From assembly GCF_003096595.1 (NCBI RefSeq), contig NZ_QEKO01000012.1, positions 1 through 33,034 of the forward strand: 33,034 bases of DNA, given 5' to 3'. Positions 23,120 through 31,758 of this stretch are shown here, piece by piece. Within the stretch, counting starts at the first letter, position 1. Each line of letters opens with the position of its first letter. Origin of the DNA: Pusillimonas noertemannii (lineage in GTDB: Bacteria > Pseudomonadota > Gammaproteobacteria > Burkholderiales > Burkholderiaceae_B). The translations under genes were made by a program, and so were the position numbers. The notes under the pieces are model-generated. The model did no database searches and was not told the origin of the DNA. It saw nothing but the letters and a program-made list of their open reading frames with translations.

Positions 23120-24175
23120 TCAGAGCTGGTAGTCGACGGGGAAGGTGTAGCCGGCCTCTTTCAGGAAGCGGATGTAGGTCTTGAACACCTCGGTCGCGGG
23201 GAAGCCCTTGCCATCGAGTTCCTTGGCTGCGCGAATGGGAAGATCTTTGACCGCCTCGGCCCATTTGCGGCGCTCTTCGAGCGGCAGGGTATTGATGGTG
23301 ATGCCTTCGCTCTTCAGCTTGGCCTCGACGTCCTGGTCGCGCTGCTTGCTGAGCTCGCCGACCTTGACGGCGGCCTCGAGCGCGACTTCGTCGATGATGG
23401 CGACCACCTCTTTGGGCAGCTTCTCGCGCGTGCTCAGGCTCATGAAGGCAACCAGGGTGCTTAGCGAACCGAAGCCCGACTTGTTGAAATACTTGGCCAC
23501 TTCCTTCAGCTTGAAGGCTTCCATGCCCGACATGTAGAACAGGCTGCCGTCGGCCAGGCCGGTCTGCATGGCCTGGTAGTGCTCGCCGATGCCCAGCGTG
23601 ACCGGCACGGCGTCCACCGCCATGAACAGCGGCGCATTGGTGCCGGCCAGCGCGATGCGCTTGCCTTTCAGGCCTTCCACTGTGTTCCAGTCGAAGGTCG
23701 TCGCCGTGCCGTAGGCCTCGGACACCATGGCGCCCAGCACATAGCTGTTGTAGCGCTTCATGCTTTCCTGCAGGGCGGGCACCTCTTTGATCATCCGGTT
23801 GGACACCGCCGCCTGTACGGTGGGATCGGGCGTGGTGAAGGGAATATAGGCGCTGTAGTTGAGCAGGCCGGCGCGGGACTGTTCGAAACCGATGGGCGAC
23901 AGGCCGATGTCCAGGGTGCCGTTCTGCACCGCCTCGATCGCGCCGTCGACCTTGGCCACGCTGCCGCCCCAGGCCTTGATGAAGCGAACCTTGTGATCGG
24001 TGCGTTCCGCGACTCGCTTGCTGACTTCGTCGGCGAAGAAGGTGTCGTACACCTTCACATAGGTAAGGCCGGTGGTGTGCCCGCCGCCCATGCGCAGCCG
24101 AAAGGTATCGGCGTGGGCGGTGGCCGACATGGCGAGAGAGAGGGCGGCGGCCGCCAGACAGTAAAAGGTTTTCAT
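23120..24175 (-). CDS. dctP: TRAP transporter periplasmic solute-binding protein, DctP family
   Basis: 351 residues with a signal peptide (MKTFYCLAAAALSLAMSATA, cleavage after AHA) and GGAGAC before the start. Family marks include FFADEVSKRVAERTDHKVRF, the GTLDIGLSPIGF loop, the segment GLKGKRIALAGTNAPLF and the long C-terminal helix with DQDVEAKLKSEGI. The arginine that pairs with the ligand carboxylate in most DctP proteins would fall in this middle region, but I could not assign it with certainty because GKRIAL differs from the common GLKIRV form. Substrate unknown; a carboxylic acid handled by the upstream cupin and hydrolase is expected. Confidence 0.92.
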   Translation of the reverse strand: MKTFYCLAAAALSLAMSATAHADTFRLRMGGGHTTGLTYVKVYDTFFADEVSKRVAERTDHKVRFIKAWGGSVAKVDGAIEAVQNGTLDIGLSPIGFEQSRAGLLNYSAYIPFTTPDPTVQAAVSNRMIKEVPALQESMKRYNSYVLGAMVSEAYGTATTFDWNTVEGLKGKRIALAGTNAPLFMAVDAVPVTLGIGEHYQAMQTGLADGSLFYMSGMEAFKLKEVAKYFNKSGFGSLSTLVAFMSLSTREKLPKEVVAIIDEVALEAAVKVGELSKQRDQDVEAKLKSEGITINTLPLEERRKWAEAVKDLPIRAAKELDGKGFPATEVFKTYIRFLKEAGYTFPVDYQL

Positions 24176-24215
24176 GTGATGTCTCCGGTAGTTGTTCGTG
24201 TTTTATGTTTGATTG

Positions 24216-25010
24216 CTAACTCGCGCAACGCAAGAGCGCGGCTTCGTAATCCTGCGGATTGAGCAGATGCGGATAATGCCCGCCCCGCTTAAGGCTTACA
24301 TGCAGGGCGTCCGGATAGCGTGCGCGCAGCCTGGCGCGCGCAGCCGGTGGAATCAGCGGGTCGTCTTCGCAATCGAGCACGGTGATGCGTGAAGCCGGGA
24401 TCGGCAGTGCGGGACAAGGGGTGGACCGTACCACACCCAGAAAGCGCGCGTGCAGGTTGCGGGGGCTTTGGCGTTGGGCCAGCATGGTTTCCTGAAGCTG
24501 AGAGAGCTCCGAAGCGGGGGCGCTTCGGATGCGTCCGAGCCATTCGGCATGCAGGGCATCGGGTTCGATGCCTTCGACATAGCCGCGGTCGAAGAGCGGG
24601 TTGTCGGCCAGGTCGGAACCGTCGGTGAAGCCGTTGCCGATGACCAGCGAAAGTACTTTCTGCGGATGCCGAAGTGCGAAGTATTGCGCCCAGTAGGCGG
24701 CGAATGACGAGCCTGCGACGGTGGCCGCCGGCAGGCCGATATGGTCCATGACCTCGGCCAGGCCGTCGGCCAGCGCCGCCGGATCGGATTCGGCCGGATA
24801 CGTCACCGCCACCAACCGAAGCCGTTCGCCCAAAGAAAGCAGGGTCAGGACGAACATGGCGGCGTCGCCCACCGATCCCGGCAGCAGCACTACGGGAGGC
24901 CCTTCGCCGCCGGTGTCCAGCCAGCGCCACTCATGGCCGCCTGTCGCCAGCGTGCTCCAGGCATGGCGGGATTCCAGGTCGGCCAGCTTGTCGAGCAGCG
25001 CGCCGCTCAT
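24216..25010 (-). CDS. Alpha/beta hydrolase with atypical GSSFA nucleophile elbow
   Basis: 264 residues from the ATG at 25010, which overlaps the cupin stop by 4 bases. The fold is evident: LLPGSVGDAAMF oxyanion region (42-53), nucleophile elbow GSSFA (100-104, S102), acid in LDCEDDPLIPP and base in KRGGHYPHLLNP. The elbow has Ala in place of the last Gly of GxSxG, and the following AYWAQYFALRHP is reminiscent of maspardin-like hydrolases. Tight coupling to the cupin and to the TRAP genes 40 bases downstream says it acts on the imported compound or its oxidation product. The reaction (ester, lactone or C-C bond) cannot be decided. Confidence 0.82.
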   Translation of the reverse strand: MSGALLDKLADLESRHAWSTLATGGHEWRWLDTGGEGPPVVLLPGSVGDAAMFVLTLLSLGERLRLVAVTYPAESDPAALADGLAEVMDHIGLPAATVAGSSFAAYWAQYFALRHPQKVLSLVIGNGFTDGSDLADNPLFDRGYVEGIEPDALHAEWLGRIRSAPASELSQLQETMLAQRQSPRNLHARFLGVVRSTPCPALPIPASRITVLDCEDDPLIPPAARARLRARYPDALHVSLKRGGHYPHLLNPQDYEAALLRCAS

Positions 25011-25570
25011 TGGCCGGCTTCCTCTTTGACGTAGCCCTTGTCGCGCAGTTCCTGCATCGAACCGGACGAGAATTCGGCCTTGGGCGCGTTGCCGCTGACG
25101 ATGACCAGCAGCCAGTGGGTGGTGTCGGGCTCTTCGTGGGTGATGTTCTCGAAACGGCGGTTGACACCGGGCGGGAAGGAAATGGTGTCGCGTGGGCCCA
25201 GCTCGAACGACTCGGTCCGGCCGTCGACTTCCCATGAACAACGCCAGCGGCCCGAGAAGGGCATGAAGGTTTCGTTGGTGTCGTGGTTGTGCATCATCGG
25301 GCCCTTGCCGGGCGCGGCTTCGACAAAGCCCAGGTTGAAGCCTTCGTTCACCTTGATGGCTGCGTTCTTCGCGGCGTCGTCGCCCAGCGGCGAGGTGACA
25401 CCGTGGTTGTCGGCCTCGGGCGGCTGAAAGCCCAGGATGTTGTACAGGGTGCGCTTGGCGCTGGGGTAGGTGCTGTCCGGCAACCCCCCGTCAAAACCCT
25501 TGAGCTCGCTGAACAGCGCGACGCGCTTGCGCATTTCTTCACGGGTGACGCGTATGGTCGGAATACTCAT
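25007..25570 (-). CDS. Cupin-domain protein, possible small-molecule dioxygenase or isomerase
   Basis: 187 residues. A single cupin barrel spans about 60-160. The first motif has the metal ligands PMMHNHDTNETFMPF (two His and a Glu), while the second motif reads FPPGVNRRFENI, with Arg where the fourth ligand His normally sits, so the site has at most three protein ligands or is inactive. The N terminus (VTREEMRKRVALFSELKGF) is helical. It opens a five-gene operon with the alpha/beta hydrolase and TRAP genes, divergent from a LysR gene. Its function is not recognised. Confidence 0.8.
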   Translation of the reverse strand: MSIPTIRVTREEMRKRVALFSELKGFDGGLPDSTYPSAKRTLYNILGFQPPEADNHGVTSPLGDDAAKNAAIKVNEGFNLGFVEAAPGKGPMMHNHDTNETFMPFSGRWRCSWEVDGRTESFELGPRDTISFPPGVNRRFENITHEEPDTTHWLLVIVSGNAPKAEFSSGSMQELRDKGYVKEEAGQ

Positions 25571-25728
25571 GACTGGTTTGCTCCTGAAAAGAATGACTGC
25601 CCATCGAGCATTCGCTTGGAGTGTTCGATGTCCGGGACTGCGGATGCGGGGGAAACAGCGGCGGTCGCCGTTGTGCTTGTCTCCGCGGATTGTTGTCTTT
25701 ATGTGCCGTGTCGAGCGGCTTCAGAAAA

Positions 25729-25783
25729 ATTAAACCCTAGTGTGGCCCTTGCTACAATTCGTCCCGCCGATAGTCGATATCGA
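25729..25783. promoter_or_regulatory. Overlapping divergent promoters and a candidate LysR box
   Basis: Within the 278-bp gap between the cupin and LysR genes, a rightward TTAAAC-N17-TACAAT (25730-25758) overlaps a leftward TTGTAG-N17-TTTAAT (25757 to 25729). Both -10 hexamers match at 5 of 6 positions; both -35s are weak, as expected for activator-dependent promoters. A TCGATATCGA palindrome at 25774-25783 lies on the LysR side and could be part of the regulator site. Confidence 0.4.
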
Positions 25784-25848
25784 TTCCTCGTTGGTGCGGC
25801 GCACAAGCATCCGCATGAAGGCCGCGAGGGCATCAGGGGAGGCCGACA

Positions 25849-26796
25849 GTGAATCTTCGGGGCACCGATCTGAATCTGCTCGTGGCATTCGATGCGCTCA
25901 TGCGCGAATGCCACGTCACGCGCGCGGCCTATCGCCTGGACATCAGCCAGTCGTCGATGAGCCTGGCCCTGTCCAAGCTGCGGGTCATGTTCCACGACCC
26001 CTTGCTGGTCAAGTCGGCCAAGGGCCTGGTGCCCACGGAAAGGGCGCGCTACCTGATGCCGCAGATCGAAGAGATATTGCGCAGCCTCGACATGCTCATC
26101 CATGAACAGCAGCCCTTCGATCCGGCTCTGGCATGCGAAACAGTCACCATGATCGTCATCGACTACATCGATTTCGTGGTCATGCAGCGTCTGATGAACG
26201 AGCTGCAGCAACAGGCGCCGAACGTGTCGCTAAGCATCGTGGGGCCCAATCCCAGGCGCCTGGCCGAGATCATGAGCAGCGGCGAGATCGACATGGCGCT
26301 CACCTACTTTCCCGCGCCGCCCGATAACGTGCGTACCCGGCCCCTGTTCTCGGATCGCCTGGTGGGCATTGCGCGCGCCGGGCATCCGCTGTTCGAGCGC
26401 CCCTTGTCGCTCGAGCGTTATTGCCAGTATGCCCATGTGGCCGTCACGCCCGCCGAGGGCGCCGACATGTACAACGCCCTGATCGACGGCGCCATGCGCA
26501 ATGCGGGGTGCCAGCGCCGCATCGTGCTTTCCAAACCCACCTTCATGGGCGTGCCTTTCCTGATCGCCCAGTCGGACATGATCGCCACGCTGCCCGAGCG
26601 CATCGCACAGAAGTTCACCGACCTGGCGGCCATACGCATTTTCGAGCCGCCGCTTACCCTGGCGCCCATCAATGTCGTGCTGATGTGGCACGACCGTACC
26701 CATAACAACCCCTTGCACCGCTGGCTGCGCGACCTGATCGCCGACGTCTGCGAGCACAAGATCAGCGGCCCCCTGGGCAGGCCTGCCGCCCTTTAA
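25849..26796 (+). CDS. LysR-family transcriptional regulator (NodD/NahR-like branch)
   Basis: 315 residues, GTG start with AGGGGAGG upstream (25835-25842). The opening MNLRGTDLNLLVAFDALMRE is typical of the NodD/NahR/LinR branch, whose members often sense aromatic compounds. The helix-turn-helix covers residues 18-40 (CHVTRAAYRLDISQSSMSLA). The effector domain follows from about 90 (VTMIVIDYIDFVVMQRL). It is divergent from the cupin-hydrolase-TRAP operon, which it probably controls. Its TAA stop abuts the glcF stop with no bases between. Confidence 0.92.
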   Translation: MNLRGTDLNLLVAFDALMRECHVTRAAYRLDISQSSMSLALSKLRVMFHDPLLVKSAKGLVPTERARYLMPQIEEILRSLDMLIHEQQPFDPALACETVTMIVIDYIDFVVMQRLMNELQQQAPNVSLSIVGPNPRRLAEIMSSGEIDMALTYFPAPPDNVRTRPLFSDRLVGIARAGHPLFERPLSLERYCQYAHVAVTPAEGADMYNALIDGAMRNAGCQRRIVLSKPTFMGVPFLIAQSDMIATLPERIAQKFTDLAAIRIFEPPLTLAPINVVLMWHDRTHNNPLHRWLRDLIADVCEHKISGPLGRPAAL

Positions 26797-28026
26797 TCAA
26801 GCAGAAGGCCGTGGCGGCAAATGCGCATCGATCAGTTCGATCCAGTGTCGCACCGGCACCCGCGCCGCCCCCGCCAGATGCGTCTGGCAGCCGATATTGG
26901 CCGTGGCGATCAACTCGGGCCCGCCGCTTTCCAGCGCCTCGACCTTGTTGCGGCGCAAGGTGTTGGAAAGCTCGGGCTCGGTGATCGAATAAGTGCCCGC
27001 CGAACCGCAGCACAAGTGCGCATTCGGCACCGGCGCAAGATCAAAACCGAAGCGCCCGAGAATATCTTCCACCGCGCCGCCCAGCTTCTGCGCGTGCTGA
27101 AGCGTGCAAGGGCAATGAAAGGCAATCTTCGCCTTGCCCGAACCCAGGTCTTGCAGCTTTTCCGCGCGCAGCACTTCGGAAATGTCGAGTGCCAGCTCGC
27201 TGACCCGCCTGGCCTTGTGCGCATAGGCGGGATCGTGGCGCAGCAGATGTCCGTACTCCTTCACGAACGCGCCGCAGCCGCTGGCCGTCTGCACAATGGC
27301 TTGCGCGCCCGCCTCGATGGCCGGCCACCAGGCATCGATGTTGCGGCGAGCCCGGTCAAGGCCTTTTTGCTGATCGTTCAGGTGGTAGTCGGTGGCGCCG
27401 CAGCAGCCCGCGCCGCCGGCCTCTACGATGCTGATGCCCAGCCGGTCGAGTACCCGCGCCGTTGCCGCGTTCGTGTTGGGGGAAAGCGAAGGCTGCACGC
27501 AGCCCTCGAGCATGAGCATGCGGCGCTCATGGCGCGGCGCCGGCCGCGCGCCCGCCGCGGGAGCACGGGCGGGCACCTTGGCGCGAATCGCGGCGGGCAG
27601 CAGCCCGCGCACGGCTTGCCCGATCCGCAGCAGCGTGGCGAAGACCATGCGGCGCGGCACGACCTGGCGCAAGCCGCCCCGCAGCAGTCGCTGGGACAGC
27701 GGGCGTCGCACGCGCCGCTCGATTTCCTCGCGGCCGATGTCCAGCAGCGTGTGGTATTCCACACCCGACGGACAGGTGGTTTCGCAATTGCGGCAGGTCA
27801 GGCAGCGGTCCAGATGCTGTTGCGTCCGCGCGGTCGCCTCGCCGCCCTCGAGCAGGCTCTTGATCAGGTAGATGCGCCCGCGGGGCCCATCGAGTTCGTC
27901 GCCCAGCACCTGATAGGTCGGACAGGTGGCGTTGCAAAAGCCGCAGTGCACGCAGCTGCGCAAAATACGTTCGGCCTCGTCGGCGCGAGGCAGCTGTTTC
28001 GCCTGGTCACTGAGATTGGTTTGCAT
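26797..28026 (-). CDS. glcF: Glycolate oxidase iron-sulfur subunit GlcF
   Basis: 409 residues from the ATG at 28026, close to the E. coli GlcF length. Two 4Fe-4S motifs are near the N terminus: CVHCGFCNATCP and CLTCRNCETTCP. Two CCG-type cysteine domains follow (GCVQPSLSPN with GGAGCCGA, and CPCTLQH with HLCCGSAGTYS). The protein carries electrons from the GlcD/GlcE flavin subunits towards the respiratory chain. It is the last gene of the glc operon, 8 bases after glcE. The frame runs further upstream but overlaps glcE and is not used. Confidence 0.94.
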   Translation of the reverse strand: MQTNLSDQAKQLPRADEAERILRSCVHCGFCNATCPTYQVLGDELDGPRGRIYLIKSLLEGGEATARTQQHLDRCLTCRNCETTCPSGVEYHTLLDIGREEIERRVRRPLSQRLLRGGLRQVVPRRMVFATLLRIGQAVRGLLPAAIRAKVPARAPAAGARPAPRHERRMLMLEGCVQPSLSPNTNAATARVLDRLGISIVEAGGAGCCGATDYHLNDQQKGLDRARRNIDAWWPAIEAGAQAIVQTASGCGAFVKEYGHLLRHDPAYAHKARRVSELALDISEVLRAEKLQDLGSGKAKIAFHCPCTLQHAQKLGGAVEDILGRFGFDLAPVPNAHLCCGSAGTYSITEPELSNTLRRNKVEALESGGPELIATANIGCQTHLAGAARVPVRHWIELIDAHLPPRPSA

Positions 28027-28034
28027 GGTCGTTT

Positions 28035-29102
28035 CTACAGGTTCGCATACATGCGGCCGGGGTTGAATATGCCCTTCGGGTCCACCTGCGCCTTCAGCCG
28101 CTGGTGAAAGCGCATCATGATTTCGGGCAGCGGCTGGAAGGGAGTGTCGTCGACGCCGGCCGTGTAGCAGGTGGCATGGCCGCCCAGCGATGCGGCATGC
28201 TGGCGAATCTGCTGGGGCGGCGCATTGCTGGCCAGCCAGCGCTGGGCGCCGGCCCAGTCGAGCAGTACCTCGCCCGGCAGGGAATGAAGAGGCGTTTGCC
28301 AGGGCACCGAGAGCCGCCACAGCGCAGGCCCCGAAGCGAAGAAGGGCAGCCTGCGTTCGCGCAGATCGGCCCAGACGTCCGCCTCGATCTGCTCGCCGCC
28401 GAGGCGCGTGCGGGCGGCGTCGACAGTGGCTTCGCCGCCCTCGAGCCGGACGTGCAAGCGTTGCTTCCAATGGAAGGCGCCACTGACGGGGAGGTCATCG
28501 CGGCGCCATTGCGTAAGCATGTCCAGGGCTTTTTCGGCATTGACTTCCAGCGCCAGGCTGCATGTCTTGCGCGGCAGGGGCAGTACCTTGAGCGACACCT
28601 CGGTAATCAGGCCAAGGCAGCCGTGGCTGCCGGCCAGCAAGCGGGAAAAATCGTATCCCGCCACGTTCTTCATGACTTCGCCGCCAAAGCGCAGGTGCTG
28701 GCCCTGGCCGGCGATGACGCGGGTGCCGAGCACAAAGTCGCGCACCGAACCCGCCCAAGGGCGGCGCGGCCCCGCCAGCGCACTGGCCACCATGCCGCCC
28801 ACCGTGGCCCGGCCGTTGAAGTCGGGCGCCTCGGGCGGCAGGTTCTGGCCCTCGGAGGCCAGCAGCGCGTTCAGGTCGCTGACGAGCGTGCCCGCCCTGA
28901 CGGTGACGACCAACTCGGTGGGGTCGTAATGCACGACGCCGGTGTGCGAGCGGGTATCGAGCTCTTGGCCTTTCACCCGCCGGCCCAGGAAGGCCTTGCT
29001 GTCGCCGCCGCGGATGCGCAGGCCGTGGCCGTGCTGCAGGGCGCTTTGCACCTGCTCGAGCAGGCGCGGCGTGTCGTCTTGCTGGGGGATAATGCCGGAC
29101 AT
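28035..29102 (-). CDS. glcE: Glycolate oxidase FAD-binding subunit GlcE
   Basis: 355 residues from the ATG at 29102, which overlaps the glcD stop by one base (TGATG). The FAD_binding_4 domain shows in LRIRGGDSKAFLGRR, ELVVTVRAGTLVSDLNALLASEG, GRATVGGMVASALAGPRRPW and NVAGYDFSRLLAGSHGCLGLITEVSLKVLP. The C terminus ends in VDPKGIFNPGRMY, the usual family ending. GlcE pairs with GlcD and GlcF to oxidise glycolate to glyoxylate at the membrane. Confidence 0.93.
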   Translation of the reverse strand: MSGIIPQQDDTPRLLEQVQSALQHGHGLRIRGGDSKAFLGRRVKGQELDTRSHTGVVHYDPTELVVTVRAGTLVSDLNALLASEGQNLPPEAPDFNGRATVGGMVASALAGPRRPWAGSVRDFVLGTRVIAGQGQHLRFGGEVMKNVAGYDFSRLLAGSHGCLGLITEVSLKVLPLPRKTCSLALEVNAEKALDMLTQWRRDDLPVSGAFHWKQRLHVRLEGGEATVDAARTRLGGEQIEADVWADLRERRLPFFASGPALWRLSVPWQTPLHSLPGEVLLDWAGAQRWLASNAPPQQIRQHAASLGGHATCYTAGVDDTPFQPLPEIMMRFHQRLKAQVDPKGIFNPGRMYANL

Positions 29103-30601
29103 CAGAAGCGCTCCAGTTCGGGGTGGGGCAATTGCCCCGCGTGGATATGCATGGAGCCGAACTCGGCGCAGCGGTTCAGGGTAGGCACGTTCTTGCCGGG
29201 GTTGAGCAGGGTATGCGGGTCGAAGGCGGCTTTCAGGCGATGGAAGAACTGCAGCTCTTCGCTGTTGAACTGGGCGCACATCTGGTTGATTTTTTCGCGG
29301 CCCACACCATGCTCGCCCGTGATGGTGCCGCCCACCTCGACGCAGAGTTCCAGTATCTTGGCGCCGATCTGCTCGGCGCGATCCATTTCGCCGGGCGTGT
29401 TGGCATCGAACAGGATGAGCGGATGCAGGTTGCCGTCGCCCGCATGGAACACATTGGCCACCCGCAGGCCATAAGTGTTCGAAAGTTCGGCGATGCGCGT
29501 CAGCACCTTGGGCAGGGCCCGGCGCGGAATGGTGCCGTCCATGCAGTAGTAGTCGGGCGAAATGCGGCCCACGGCCGGAAATGCGTTTTTCCTGCCGGCC
29601 CAGAAGCGCTGGCGCTCGGCCTCGTTTTGCGCCACCCGCACTTCGACCGCGCCCGATTCGCGCAGCATCTGCTCGACCCGGGCGACGTCTTCGGCCACGT
29701 CCAGTTCGGCGCCGTCCAGCTCACACAGCAGCATGGCTTGCGCATCTACCGGGTATCCCGCCTGGATGAAGTCTTCGGCTGCGCGGATGGACAGGTTGTC
29801 CATCATTTCAAGGCCGGCCGGAATGATGCCGGCGCCTATGATGCGGGCCACGGTGGAGCCGGCTTTCTCCACGCTGTCGAAGCTGGCCAGCAGCACCTTG
29901 GCGCATTGCGGCTTGGAAAGCAGCCTGACCGTGACTTCGGTGATCACACCCAGCAAGCCTTCAGAGCCGGTGAACAGGGCGACCATGTCAAAGCCTGGCG
30001 AATCGAAGGCTTCGGAGCCCAGCACGAGCTGTTCCCCGTCGACAGTAAGTATGGTGACCTGAAGGATGTTGTGCAGGGTAAGGCCGTACTTCAGGCAGTG
30101 CACGCCGCCGGCGTTTTCCGCCACATTGCCGCCGATGGAACAGGCTATCTGCGAAGAAGGGTCGGGTGCATAGTACAGGCCATAGGCTGCAGCCGCCTCT
30201 GAAATGGCCAGGTTGCGCACGCCCGGCTGGACGCGGGCGATGCCGGCATCGGGGTCGATTGAAAGAATGCGGTTGAAGCGCGACATGACCAGCAGAATGC
30301 CTTTCTCGAGCGGCATTGCTCCGCCCGAAAGGCCGGTTCCGGCGCCCCGAGTAACGATGGGAACGCCATGCTGCGAGGCAAAGCGCAACACGCCCGCAAC
30401 CTGCTCGATGGTGTCGGGCAGCACCACCAGCATGGGGGTGCTGCGGTAGGCCGACAGGCCGTCGCACTCGAAGGGGCGCAGCGCTTCGGGCTCATGCAAG
30501 ACCTTCAGGTCCGGTATCGCGCTGCGCAAGTCATTCAGGACGCGCTGCTTGTCGACGTCCGGAAGCGCGCCGTCCACGCGTTCGTCGTAAAGATAGCTCA
30601 T
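29102..30601 (-). CDS. glcD: Glycolate oxidase FAD-linked subunit GlcD
   Basis: 499 residues, the same length as I recall for E. coli GlcD. The FAD domain includes PIVTRGAGTGLSGGAMPLEKG, the segment GNVAENAGGVHCLKYGLTLHN and GSEGLLGVITEVTVRL. The C-terminal FAD-oxidase domain has NVFHAGDGNLHPLILFD and the histidine-bearing GEHGVGREKI motif. It oxidises glycolate (or D-lactate-like 2-hydroxyacids) to the 2-oxoacid. It is the first gene of glcDEF and faces a GntR regulator across a 236-bp gap that holds two operator-like sites. Confidence 0.94.
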   Translation of the reverse strand: MSYLYDERVDGALPDVDKQRVLNDLRSAIPDLKVLHEPEALRPFECDGLSAYRSTPMLVVLPDTIEQVAGVLRFASQHGVPIVTRGAGTGLSGGAMPLEKGILLVMSRFNRILSIDPDAGIARVQPGVRNLAISEAAAAYGLYYAPDPSSQIACSIGGNVAENAGGVHCLKYGLTLHNILQVTILTVDGEQLVLGSEAFDSPGFDMVALFTGSEGLLGVITEVTVRLLSKPQCAKVLLASFDSVEKAGSTVARIIGAGIIPAGLEMMDNLSIRAAEDFIQAGYPVDAQAMLLCELDGAELDVAEDVARVEQMLRESGAVEVRVAQNEAERQRFWAGRKNAFPAVGRISPDYYCMDGTIPRRALPKVLTRIAELSNTYGLRVANVFHAGDGNLHPLILFDANTPGEMDRAEQIGAKILELCVEVGGTITGEHGVGREKINQMCAQFNSEELQFFHRLKAAFDPHTLLNPGKNVPTLNRCAEFGSMHIHAGQLPHPELERF

Positions 30602-30713
30602 TGCCTAACCTGGTGGAAAGCCCGCGGAAAGCGATTGCCTGCGCAAGGCCTGGTTCAGTGTCTTAAACCTGAATCGTGGTGCATGGAATGGCAAATGTCC
30701 ATGGCCCAGCAAG

Positions 30714-30726
30714 CTGGTCATACCAG
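30714..30726. promoter_or_regulatory. FadR/GlcC-type operator 1 (CTGGTCATACCAG)
   Basis: A perfect 5-3-5 inverted repeat containing TGGTCATACCA, which fits the TGGT-N3-ACCA operator rule of the FadR/PdhR/LldR/GlcC subfamily of GntR proteins. It lies 112 bp upstream of glcD and 111 bp upstream of the regulator gene, almost midway. Confidence 0.7.
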
Positions 30727-30820
30727 TTTTTACGATGAGAAGGGCGCTTCTGTGCTATTTTATGCCATGAATATAAAGGCTATTTTTGATTCTTATAGTA
30801 TGGCCGGCTTTCTTGAGTTT

Positions 30821-30837
30821 AACTTGTCATACCAGTT
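30821..30837. promoter_or_regulatory. FadR/GlcC-type operator 2 abutting the regulator start
   Basis: AACTTGTCATACCAGTT, the same site with one mismatch between arms. It ends at the base before the regulator ATG (30838). The centre is 109 bp from operator 1, compatible with looping. No Shine-Dalgarno sequence fits between the site and the ATG. Confidence 0.65.
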
Positions 30838-31632
30838 ATGAATGACATAAAACCCCCAACCCATCTTGATGAAGGCACGGCCCCGGACGGGGTGGCCGAC
30901 AGGGTGGCGGCGCGCATCGAGCGCCTCATTAGCGACAGCGTGCTGAAGCCGGGCCAGCCCCTGCCTTCCGAGCGCATGCTTACCGAAAGGCTGGCCGTGT
31001 CGCGCTCGGCGCTGCGCGAAGGGCTCAAGCTGCTGCGCGGCCGGGGGCTCATACGCACCGCGCAGGGCAAGCGCTCGGTGGTGGCCAACCTGCTGGCCGA
31101 AACCAGCCAGGCCCCCATGCTGCACCTGCTTACAAGCCAGCCCCGTACTTTGTACGACCTGCTCGAGGTGCGGGAATTCCTCGAGGCAGAGTCGGCCGGC
31201 CTGGCCGCCGAGCGCGGCACCCCGGCCGACCACGTGCTGATCACGCGCCGCTATCGCGAGCTTGCCGCCGCCGTCGACCAGGAAATAGACTCTGCCGAGC
31301 ACGCCCGGCTCGATCATGCCTTTCACCTTGCCATCTGCGAGGCTTCGCACAACCAGGTGCTGGTGCACACGCTTGCTTCGCTCAACGACCTGATGCTCAG
31401 TTCCGTCTTTGCATCGCTCAGCAATCTTTATCACCGTTCTGCCCACAAGCGGCAGATCGACCGCCATCATGCCCGCCTGTTCAAGGCGGTAACCGGCCGC
31501 CTGCCCGATGCCGCCCGGCGCGCCGCGCGCGAGCACATTCGCGGCATACGGCACAGCCTGCTCGAAATAGAGCAGGAAGAGCAGCGCCTGTTTCGAGCCA
31601 CTTTGCGGCGGCAGGGCGATGAAATTCTTTGA
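30838..31632 (+). CDS. FadR-subfamily GntR regulator, GlcC/LldR-like
   Basis: 264 residues. The winged helix-turn-helix is at about 18-85 (IERLISDSVLKPGQPLPSER, then SRSALREGLKLLRGRGLI). The FCD ligand domain follows, with DHAFHLAICEASHN and the later HARLFKAV and AAREHIRGIRHSL carrying the usual metal-binding His/Asp/Asn positions. It is divergent from glcDEF and probably controls that operon in response to glycolate or a related 2-hydroxyacid. The ATG directly follows an operator, so it may be strongly autoregulated and perhaps translated from a very short leader. The 126 bp between it and the next gene show no feature. Confidence 0.9.
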   Translation: MNDIKPPTHLDEGTAPDGVADRVAARIERLISDSVLKPGQPLPSERMLTERLAVSRSALREGLKLLRGRGLIRTAQGKRSVVANLLAETSQAPMLHLLTSQPRTLYDLLEVREFLEAESAGLAAERGTPADHVLITRRYRELAAAVDQEIDSAEHARLDHAFHLAICEASHNQVLVHTLASLNDLMLSSVFASLSNLYHRSAHKRQIDRHHARLFKAVTGRLPDAARRAAREHIRGIRHSLLEIEQEEQRLFRATLRRQGDEIL

Positions 31633-31758
31633 TGCAGCCTTGCGGCGCGGCAGAACGGCGCCGATCATCGGTGCTGCGTGGCGCTGCGGGCCGGCGCTTC
31701 GCCCTTCTCATTGCGCGGCCGCGCCCCTACCCGGCGCAAAGCCGCTCAGGCAACGGTT

